Of a DNA stretch of 20,526 nt, positions 15,084 through 20,526 are shown one piece after another. This stretch comes from JACVRW01 sp052038485 (GTDB taxonomy: Bacteria; Actinomycetota; Thermoleophilia; Solirubrobacterales; Thermoleophilaceae). The DNA lies in NCBI GenBank assembly GCA_052038485.1, contig JBQGCL010000004.1, forward strand, positions 1 to 20,526. The letters are read 5' to 3'. The translations under genes and the position numbers were made by a program. Numbering within the stretch: the stretch's first letter is position 1; each line of letters starts with the position of its first letter. The notes beneath the pieces are model-generated. The model was not told where the DNA came from, made no database searches, and was given only the letters and a program-made list of their open reading frames with translations.

Positions 15084-16090
15084 GCGACCTCTTGGAGATC
15101 CGGGATCTGCGAGTGCTGCACGGCGACCGGCCGATCGTCGACGGGGTCGACCTGACGCTGCGGGCCGGCGAGGCGCTCGGGCTGGCGGGCGAGTCGGGCT
15201 GCGGCAAGACGACCACGGCGCTGGCCCTGATGAAGCTGCTGCCGGGGTCGTTCACCCAGTCCGGCACGATGACCCTGCACCCGCCGGGGGCCGAGGAGCC
15301 GATCAACGTCGAGCGGCGCACCGAGGCGGGCATGCAGCTGGTGCGCTGGCGGCACGTGTCGCTCGTCTTCCAGGGGGCGATGAACTCTCTCGACCCCGTC
15401 AAGCGCGTGGACGCGCAGATAGCGCAGGCGATCACGCTGCACGAACGGCCGGAGAGCGCCGGCGACGTGCGCGCGCGGATCGCCGAGCTGCTCACGACCG
15501 TCGGCCTGACGCCGGCGCTCGGGCGCCGCTACCCGCACCAGCTCTCGGGCGGGCAGCGCCAGCGCGTGATGAGCGCGCTCGCGCTGGCGTGCCGGCCGTC
15601 GCTGGTGATCGCGGACGAGCCGACCACCGCGCTCGACGTGGTGATGCAGGCCCAGATCCTCGAGCTGCTCGAGCGGCTGCGCGAGGAGCTCGGCCTGGCG
15701 CTGATCCTGATCTCGCACGACCTGGGCGTGCTCGCCGAGACCTGCGACCGGATCGCGGTGATGTACGCGGGTCGGATCGTGGAGACCGGGCCGGTGCGCG
15801 AGGTGTTCGCGGCGCCCCAGCACCCGTACACGAAGCGGCTGCTCGACTCGCTGCCGGTGATCGGCGGCTCGCGCGAGCTCGCCGCGCCGATCCCGGGCGG
15901 GCCACCCGATCCGGGCGAGCTTCCGGAGGGCTGCCGCTTCCGGCCGCGCTGCCCCTACGCGGCCGAGCAGTGCCTGGAGGACCCGGCGTTGCGCGAGGTG
16001 CGCCCCGGCCAGTCAGCGGCTTGCCACTTCGCGCCCTGGACCGAGTGGCCTGCGCTTCAGGAAGCGGCGGTCGAGGGGGCCGCGGGATGA
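15080..16090 (+). CDS. Peptide ABC transporter ATP-binding protein (DppD type)
   Basis: This is a 336-residue nucleotide-binding subunit. Walker A is GESGCGKT (37-44), the Q-loop is Gln98 in VFQGAMNSLDP, the signature is LSGGQRQR (155-162), Walker B is LVIADE (175-180) with the catalytic Glu180, and the H-loop His is in ISHDLG (213). The C-terminal oligopeptide-transporter domain has four Cys (285, 291, 298, 315; CRFRPRCPYAAEQC...C), the pattern that can bind an iron-sulfur cluster in some DppD/DppF proteins. The start is GTG 15080 in a GTGA overlap; upstream open frame is a shadow of the permease. All catalytic residues are intact, unlike those of the following ATPase, so this subunit probably provides the main hydrolysis. 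Confidence 0.94.
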   Translation: MSDLLEIRDLRVLHGDRPIVDGVDLTLRAGEALGLAGESGCGKTTTALALMKLLPGSFTQSGTMTLHPPGAEEPINVERRTEAGMQLVRWRHVSLVFQGAMNSLDPVKRVDAQIAQAITLHERPESAGDVRARIAELLTTVGLTPALGRRYPHQLSGGQRQRVMSALALACRPSLVIADEPTTALDVVMQAQILELLERLREELGLALILISHDLGVLAETCDRIAVMYAGRIVETGPVREVFAAPQHPYTKRLLDSLPVIGGSRELAAPIPGGPPDPGELPEGCRFRPRCPYAAEQCLEDPALREVRPGQSAACHFAPWTEWPALQEAAVEGAAG

Positions 16091-17064
16091 GCGACGCGCG
16101 CGCGCCCCTGATGGATGCGCGCGACCTCGCGGTCCACTTCCCCGGCCCGCGCCGGACGGTCGCCCGCGCGGTCGACGGGATCTCGCTCGACTGGCGACGC
16201 GGCGAGATCCTCGGGGTCGTGGGCGAGTCGGGCTGCGGCAAGTCGACGCTCGCGCGGGCGCTGCTCGGGCTCGTGCCGCGCACGGCCGGCGAGGTGGAGC
16301 GCGACGGCGGCTCGGTCGACGGCAAGCCCGCGCTGCGCGAGCTCCGCAAGCACGTCCAGATGATCTTCCAGGACCCCTACCAGACCCTGAACCCCCGCCA
16401 GCGGGTGCGCACGATCGTGGCCGAGCCGCTGCGCGTGCAGAGCGTCGACGGCGGCGACCACACCGACCGTGTGCGCCGGGCGATGGAGGACGTCGGGCTC
16501 GAGCCGGAGCGCTTCCTCGACCGCTATCCGCACGAGCTGTCGGGCGGGCAGCGCCAGCGTGTCGCGATCGCCGCGGCGCTGGTGCTGGAGCCGGACGGGC
16601 TGATCTGCGACGCGCCCGTCTCGATGCTCGACGTGTCGGTGCGCGCGCAGATCCTGCAGGTGCTGATCGAGCTGCGCCGGCGGCGCGACCTGGCGCTGCT
16701 GTTCATCACGCACGACCTCAGCCTCGCCTGGTCGCTGTGCGACCGGCTCGCGGTCATGTACCTCGGCCGGATCGTCGAGCAGGGCTCCGCCGTCGACGTG
16801 ATCGAGCGCCCGCAGCACCCGTACACCCAGGCGCTGGTGGCGGCGGTGCCGGTGCCATCGGCGGAGGCGCGCATCCGCGAGCCCCTGTCGGGCGAGCTGC
16901 CGGACGCGACGAACGTCCCCCCCGGTTGCCGCTTCCACCCGCGCTGCCCGCGCCGCTTCGAGCCCTGCGACAAGGTCGACCCCCCGCTGCTGCCGACCTC
17001 GGCCGGCCAGCTCGCCGCCTGCCTGCTGCACGACCCGGCGCACGCACCCGATGCGCTGGCGTGA
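16087..17064 (+). CDS. Peptide ABC transporter ATP-binding protein (DppF type) with altered Walker B
   Basis: This is the 325-residue second nucleotide-binding subunit. Walker A GESGCGKST (46-54), Q-loop Gln95 (IFQDPYQTLNP), signature LSGGQRQR (151-158) and H-loop His209 (ITHDLS) are normal. Walker B reads LICDAPVSMLDVS (172-184): the general-base Glu that follows the Asp in nearly all DppF proteins (DEPVSALD) is Ala176, encoded by GCG at 16612-16614. One ATP site of the heterodimer is therefore expected to bind but hardly hydrolyse ATP, unless the base is a sequencing error. The C-terminal Cys set (281, 287, 294, 312) is retained. It starts with ATG in an ATGA overlap and runs 14 nt into the peptidase gene. 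Confidence 0.94.
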   Translation: MSDARAPLMDARDLAVHFPGPRRTVARAVDGISLDWRRGEILGVVGESGCGKSTLARALLGLVPRTAGEVERDGGSVDGKPALRELRKHVQMIFQDPYQTLNPRQRVRTIVAEPLRVQSVDGGDHTDRVRRAMEDVGLEPERFLDRYPHELSGGQRQRVAIAAALVLEPDGLICDAPVSMLDVSVRAQILQVLIELRRRRDLALLFITHDLSLAWSLCDRLAVMYLGRIVEQGSAVDVIERPQHPYTQALVAAVPVPSAEARIREPLSGELPDATNVPPGCRFHPRCPRRFEPCDKVDPPLLPTSAGQLAACLLHDPAHAPDALA

Positions 17065-17998
17065 CCTCGGGGGGCCGGTGGGACGGTTGCCCACCGGCGA
17101 GCGCAACGCGATCACGGACGTGCCCGGCGTGCGCCTCGGTCACGCCCAGGCGGCCAGCGGTCACCGCACCGGCGTGACCGTGATCGAGCCGCCGGTCCTC
17201 CCGACTCCTGCCGGCGCGGCCGTGATCAACGGGGTGGGGGAGCTGACCAGCAAGCTGGAGATCGACGAGCGCGGGGTCATCCAGACGCCCGTCTACCTGT
17301 GCGGAACGCACGCCGTGGGCACCGTCTACCACGCGGCTGTGCTCGCTTCCGGACGGGGACCCGACAACGCCGTGATTCCCGTCGTCGGCGAGTGCGACGA
17401 CGGCGACATGGCGGACTCGCGCACGGTGGCCGTCGGCGACGTCGACGCCGCTTTGGCGAACCTCGGGTCCGACGTTGCCGAGGGCAGCGTCGGCGCCGGC
17501 ACCGGGATGGTGCTGTTCGACTTCCCCGGCGGCATCGGCACCGCGTCGAGGGTCGTGGGCGACCACCACGTCGGCGTGCTGCTGCTCTGCAACTTCGGCG
17601 ACCGCGACTACCTCGACGTGCCCGGCGTCGAGTTCGAGTCGCCGGCGTCGCGGCGCGAGTCGCACGGCTCGTGCATCGCCGTGTGCGCGACCGATGCGCC
17701 GCTGTCGGCGCAGCAGCTGCGCCGGCTGGCGCTGCGCCCGCTGCTCGGGCTCGCTCGGATCGGCTCATACGGCGCCGACGGATCGGGCGAGATCGCGGTC
17801 GCGTTCAGCACGGCGTCGGACCAGGACCTGCCGACCGAGCGGATCGACCCGTACTTCGCGGCCGCGTACGAGGCCGCCCACGAGTCGGTCTACAACTGCC
17901 TGGTCGCGGCTCGCCCGGCGCTGCGGCTCGACGGCAGCATGCAGGAGGGCTTCCCGCTCGGCGCCCTCAACGGGCGGCGTGCTCCAGATCCATCATGA
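17051..17998 (+). CDS. P1 family aminopeptidase (DmpA/BapA type, self-processing)
   Basis: This 315-residue N-terminal-nucleophile hydrolase is of the family that includes DmpA (L-aminopeptidase/D-esterase) and BapA (beta-peptidyl aminopeptidase, releasing N-terminal beta-amino acids). The family opening GERNAITDVPGVRLGH (16-31) is clear, followed by GAAVINGVGEL, QTPVYLCGTHAVG and VGAGTGM. The expected self-cleavage is Gly206-Ser207 in ESHGSCIAVCATDAPLS, which would give an alpha chain of 206 and a beta chain of 109 residues starting with the nucleophile Ser207. LARIGSYGADGSGEIAVAFST (234-254) is the conserved beta-chain block. The protein is shorter than the 370-residue prototypes. It is the last gene of the operon, overlapping the ATPase by 14 nt and the convergent esterase by 32 nt. 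No signal peptide: it probably acts on peptides brought in by the importer. Confidence 0.9.
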   Translation: MRWRDLGGPVGRLPTGERNAITDVPGVRLGHAQAASGHRTGVTVIEPPVLPTPAGAAVINGVGELTSKLEIDERGVIQTPVYLCGTHAVGTVYHAAVLASGRGPDNAVIPVVGECDDGDMADSRTVAVGDVDAALANLGSDVAEGSVGAGTGMVLFDFPGGIGTASRVVGDHHVGVLLLCNFGDRDYLDVPGVEFESPASRRESHGSCIAVCATDAPLSAQQLRRLALRPLLGLARIGSYGADGSGEIAVAFSTASDQDLPTERIDPYFAAAYEAAHESVYNCLVAARPALRLDGSMQEGFPLGALNGRRAPDPS

Positions 17999-18836
17999 AG
18001 TAGAGGAAGTACGACGCCTGCTCGTGGATCTCGTTGCGGTTGGGGCCGAGGATGCCGTGGCCCTCGCCGTTGAATGGCCTGACCCCGACGATCAGGTCGT
18101 CGGCGGCCATCGCGCCGATGTTCGAGGCCGCCCACTTGTACGGGACCGTGGTGTCGGCGGTGCCGTGGAAGAACCAGGCGGGCGCGTCGCCGGGGCCGAT
18201 GTAGTCGTTGATCGGAATGCCGCCGGCGACGGAGACCGCGGCGCGGATGTCCGACGGCCAGCCCGGGTTGCCGCTGGTGCCGGGGTCGTCGGGGCGCCAG
18301 CCGACCAGCAGCGAGGTGACCGCGCCGGCCGACTCGCCCGCCATCGCGATGCGGTTGGGGTCGATGCCGAGGAAGTCCGCGTGCTGGCGCAGGAAGCGCA
18401 CGGCGGCCTGGGCGTCGTGCTGGGCCGCGTAGGCAGCGGTGTAGCAGTAATCCGGCACGGGCTGGTCGCCGCCGCACGGGCCGGTCGCGAGCAGCCGATA
18501 GCCGAGCGAGATCGCAACGTAGCCGCGCCGCGCGAAGGCCGTGGCCCAGTCGGCGCCGCCGCTCTTGTCGCCCGCCGAGAAGCCGCCGCCGTGGACCCAG
18601 ACGATCACCGGGCGGCGATTCACCGTGTCGCCGGTCGGCCGGTAGAGGTCGAACCTGAGGGCGACCGGGTTGCCGTTCAGGTCGGGCGCGGTGCCGTACT
18701 GGACGTCGGCGGTCTTCGTGACGTTGGTGAAGACGAGGTCGCGGTACCGCAGCGGTGAGTCGCCCGGCGGCCGGGGGACGGTGCAGCCGGCGAGCACGAC
18801 AACGACGGCGACGAGCGGGAGGGTGAGCCGGCGCAT
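17967..18836 (-). CDS. Lipoprotein alpha/beta-hydrolase (esterase of the HSL/BD-FAE type)
   Basis: This 289-residue serine esterase is exported and lipid-anchored. The ATG at 18836 gives a compact lipoprotein signal ending in VLAGC (Cys18); a TTG at 18851 is in frame but would only add five residues. The oxyanion motif is HGGGFSAGD (82-90), the nucleophile Ser169 is in AGESAGA, Asp228 is in HGTAD and His260 is in GEGHG, completing the triad. Such proteins hydrolyse short acyl or carbamoyl esters at the cell surface. It lies 54 nt downstream of a TetR gene on the same strand and is probably cotranscribed with it. Its last 32 nt overlap the end of the convergent P1 peptidase gene. Confidence 0.9.
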   Translation of the reverse strand: MRRLTLPLVAVVVVLAGCTVPRPPGDSPLRYRDLVFTNVTKTADVQYGTAPDLNGNPVALRFDLYRPTGDTVNRRPVIVWVHGGGFSAGDKSGGADWATAFARRGYVAISLGYRLLATGPCGGDQPVPDYCYTAAYAAQHDAQAAVRFLRQHADFLGIDPNRIAMAGESAGAVTSLLVGWRPDDPGTSGNPGWPSDIRAAVSVAGGIPINDYIGPGDAPAWFFHGTADTTVPYKWAASNIGAMAADDLIVGVRPFNGEGHGILGPNRNEIHEQASYFLYFMMDLEHAAR

Positions 18837-18890
18837 GGTCGGGCGATCCAACCAGCGGGACGAGCCTCGGTCAAGCGGGTCCGGCGCCGC

Positions 18891-19517
18891 TCAACCGCTT
18901 CCCGCGAGCCGCTCGAGCAGCGTGTCGAACGCGGCAAGCCCCGACGCGAGGGCCGACTCGGGGTCGTCGGCGGCGACGATCAGGAGCGCCGCCTCGCCGA
19001 CTGCGGCGAGCAGCATGTTGGCGAGCGCGTCGACCTGGTCGGCCGGCACGCGGCCCGCGTCGGCCAGTCGCTGGAGGCTCTGGCGGACGCCGCCGAGCGT
19101 GTACTGCTCGTCGAGCTCGCGCCAGCGCGCCCAGCCGAGCACGGCGGGGGCGTCGACGAGGGCGATCTGCTGAACGGCGCGGTCGAGCGAGAGGCGCAGC
19201 CAGGCGCCGCAGCCCGCGCGCAGCGACTCGACCGGATCGTCGTGCTCTGCGGCCGCCCGCCCGGCCTCGGCCGCGGCCTCGGCGACGACGCGATCGAGCA
19301 CGGCGTCGAAGAGGGCCTCCTTGTTCTGGAAGTGGTGGTACAGCGACCCCCTGGCCACGCCCGCCTCCCGCAACACGGCCTCGACCGAGGTCGCCTCGTA
19401 GCCATCGCGCCCGAACAGCTCACGGGCGGTGGAGACGAGCCGCTCGCGAGTGGCCCGGCCCTTCTCGACGCGGCGATCGCTAGTGCCCCGCGCCGTGCGC
19501 TCCCCCGGTGTGGCCAC
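18891..19517 (-). CDS. TetR-family transcriptional regulator
   Basis: This 208-residue regulator starts at GTG 19517. The DNA-binding domain spans about 20-70: RERLVSTARELFGRDGYEAT, then VEAVLREAGVARGSLYHHFQNKEALFDAVL. The C-terminal half has helices typical of TetR ligand domains (WLRLSLDRAVQQIALVDAPAVLGWARWRELDEQY). A TACAAT hexamer on the minus strand (19529-19524) ends 6 nt before the GTG, so the message may be leaderless. Two palindromic repeats in the intergenic region upstream are candidate binding sites for this protein. It is divergent from the hydrolase at 19624 and upstream of the lipoprotein esterase, so it may control both hydrolases. Ligand unknown. Confidence 0.92.
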   Translation of the reverse strand: MATPGERTARGTSDRRVEKGRATRERLVSTARELFGRDGYEATSVEAVLREAGVARGSLYHHFQNKEALFDAVLDRVVAEAAAEAGRAAAEHDDPVESLRAGCGAWLRLSLDRAVQQIALVDAPAVLGWARWRELDEQYTLGGVRQSLQRLADAGRVPADQVDALANMLLAAVGEAALLIVAADDPESALASGLAAFDTLLERLAGSG

Positions 19518-19523
19518 CCCAGC

Positions 19524-19529
19524 ATTGTA
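19524..19529 (-). promoter_or_regulatory. -10 element for the TetR gene (leaderless start likely)
   Basis: On the minus strand the hexamer is TACAAT, matching TATAAT at 5 of 6. Its spacing to the GTG at 19517 would place transcription initiation at or next to the start codon. No convincing -35 hexamer is seen at 16-18 nt. Confidence 0.45.
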
Positions 19530-19544
19530 GACCGGCCGTCGGTT
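19530..19544. promoter_or_regulatory. TetR operator-like palindrome, copy A
   Basis: GACCGGCCGTCGGTT has arms GACCG and CGGTT, one mismatch from perfect symmetry. It follows the pattern TAGACCGNCNGTCGGTY shared with copy B and abuts the -10 element of the TetR gene, a position suited to autorepression. Confidence 0.55.
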
Positions 19545-19556
19545 TGCTAAGTTCTA

Positions 19557-19571
19557 GACCGTCAGTCGGTC
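19557..19571. promoter_or_regulatory. TetR operator-like palindrome, copy B
   Basis: GACCGTCAGTCGGTC has perfect 5-bp arms GACCG/CGGTC and is preceded by TA as in copy A. The two copies repeat in the same orientation with centres 27 bp apart. They lie between the divergent TetR and alpha/beta hydrolase genes and could control both directions. Confidence 0.6.
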
Positions 19572-19623
19572 AACGATGTCGCCGCGACCGGCGTACGCGG
19601 CGCGCAAGCGACGGAGGTTCGCG

Positions 19624-20448
19624 ATGGGAACGGCGACTGTGGACACGGTGCAGGTGGATGGCCTCGATATCGGGTACCGCGAGCTCGGCCAGGGACCGGC
19701 CGTCGTGCTGCTGCACGGCTGGCCGACGTCGTCCCATCTGTGGCGCGACGTGATGCCCGCGATCGCCCGCTCCAACCGCGTGATCGCCCCCGACCTGCCC
19801 GGCTTCGGGGCGTCCGACAAGCCGACCGGCGTCCGCTACCACTTCGACTTCTTCGAGCGTGCCCTCGACGGCCTGCTGGCCGAGCTCGGCGTCGGCGAGA
19901 CCGGGCTCGCCGTCCACGACCTCGGCGGCCCGATCGGCGTCCACTGGACCGTCCGCAACCCCGAGCGGGTCACCAAGCTGGCTCTGCTCAACACGCTCGT
20001 CTACCCGCAGCTCGCGCCGTCGGTGCTCGAGTTCGTGGCGATCCTGTCCACGCCCGGCAAGCGCGAGCAGGCGACCAGCCGCGAGGGGCTCGCCGAGCTG
20101 GCCAAGGACGTCATGCCGGACGGCTTCGAGGACCTCGAGCGGCTGATCGACTCGTTCGCCGCCCCGTTCGACACACCCGAGGCCCAACGGGCGCTCGCCG
20201 ACGCCGGCGTCGGGCTCGACCTCGAGGGGTTCGCCGAGATCGAGCGGAAGCTGCCCACGCTGACGATGCCCGTGCGGATCCTCTACGGCGAGGAGGACCG
20301 CGCGCTGCCGGACGTGGCGGCGACCATGCAGCGCGTAGCCGGCGACCTGCCCCAGGCAGTCGTCACCCCGCTGCCCGGCCGCGGTCACTTCATCCAGGAG
20401 GAGGTCCCGCAGCAGGTCGGCGAGCTGCTCGCGGAGTTCTTCGCTTAG
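19624..20448 (+). CDS. Alpha/beta hydrolase with Asp nucleophile (epoxide hydrolase / haloalkane dehalogenase-like)
   Basis: This 274-residue cytoplasmic hydrolase starts at ATG 19624; GGAGG at 19613-19617 sits 6 nt upstream, which favours it over an in-frame ATG at 19576. HGWPTSSHLW (31-40) is the oxyanion region, VHDLGGPIG (97-105) is the nucleophile elbow with Asp99 in place of Ser, Asp225 is in YGEED and His255 is in GRGHF. An Asp nucleophile marks the epoxide hydrolase, haloalkane and haloacetate dehalogenase branch, which forms an ester intermediate with the substrate. The residue after the Asp is Leu rather than the Trp used by classical haloalkane dehalogenases to bind halide, and HGWP rather than HGNP favours the epoxide hydrolase side. 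It is divergent from a TetR gene and probably controlled by it. Confidence 0.9.
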   Translation: MGTATVDTVQVDGLDIGYRELGQGPAVVLLHGWPTSSHLWRDVMPAIARSNRVIAPDLPGFGASDKPTGVRYHFDFFERALDGLLAELGVGETGLAVHDLGGPIGVHWTVRNPERVTKLALLNTLVYPQLAPSVLEFVAILSTPGKREQATSREGLAELAKDVMPDGFEDLERLIDSFAAPFDTPEAQRALADAGVGLDLEGFAEIERKLPTLTMPVRILYGEEDRALPDVAATMQRVAGDLPQAVVTPLPGRGHFIQEEVPQQVGELLAEFFA

Positions 20449-20526
20449 AGCTGCTCCCTGACCCCGGCCGGCCGCATCGACGCGCGCCGCACGTCGCGCC
20501 GTCCGAGCGGCAGCACGGTCTTCCCG
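20445..20526 (-). CDS. C-terminal fragment of an unidentified convergent gene (cut by window edge)
   Basis: Reading the minus strand inward from the edge gives a 26-residue open end, KTVLPLGRRDVRRASMRP and then AGVREQL, stopping at TAA 20447-20445. The stop overlaps the TAG of the alpha/beta hydrolase on the other strand. That tail-to-tail overlap, and the otherwise unused space, suggest a real convergent gene, but the fragment is too short to name. Confidence 0.35.
   Translation of the reverse strand, partial: GKTVLPLGRRDVRRASMRPAGVREQL

Overview
This window is about 70% GC by eye and densely coded. GTG and TTG starts are common and many genes overlap by four bases. Together with protein features such as the C-terminal beta-domain of the secreted copper oxidase, this suggests a high-GC actinobacterium, perhaps of the Thermoleophilia/Solirubrobacter type. 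The phylum is inferred from style, not from a marker gene. I found no rRNA, tRNA, CRISPR array or insertion sequence.

Layout. (1) 1-2253, plus strand: two tandem berberine-bridge-type FAD oxidoreductases, the first cut by the window edge. (2) 2250-2374: about 40 codons of a decayed beta-glucosidase (GH3) C-terminus on the minus strand, bounded by a 9-bp inverted repeat. (3) 7481-2375, minus strand: a probable operon of a secreted galactose-oxidase-like copper radical oxidase, a Rieske oxygenase with no standard start codon in the right place, and an acetylpolyamine-amidohydrolase-type deacetylase. (4) 7482-7613: a divergent regulatory region with a good promoter and two copies of a palindromic TetR-type operator. 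(5) 7614-17998, plus strand: an 11-gene operon, most junctions overlapping by 4 nt, encoding 3,5-diaminohexanoate dehydrogenase (Kdd), a hot-dog thioesterase, a beta-keto-acid cleavage enzyme (Kce/BKACE), a TetR regulator, an S66 peptidase, a complete five-gene peptide ABC importer and a P1/DmpA-BapA family aminopeptidase. (6) 18836-17967 and 19517-18891, minus strand: a lipoprotein esterase preceded by a TetR regulator. (7) 19624-20448, plus strand: an alpha/beta hydrolase with an Asp nucleophile, divergent from that TetR across two operator-like repeats. (8) The last 82 bases hold the C-terminus of a convergent gene.

The most interesting unit is the 11-gene operon. Peptides would enter through the ABC importer. 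S66 and P1 peptidases would cut them, and the P1 family includes enzymes that release N-terminal beta-amino acids. Kdd would oxidatively deaminate the beta-amino acid to a beta-keto acid, Kce would exchange it with acetyl-CoA to give acetoacetate plus an acyl-CoA, and the thioesterase would release the acyl group. The aminomutases and the ammonia lyase of classical lysine fermentation are absent from the operon. It therefore looks like a peptide-fed beta-amino-acid (beta-lysine/3,5-diaminohexanoate-like) catabolic system that I do not recognise as described. The enzyme families are read from sequence; the joint pathway is inference.
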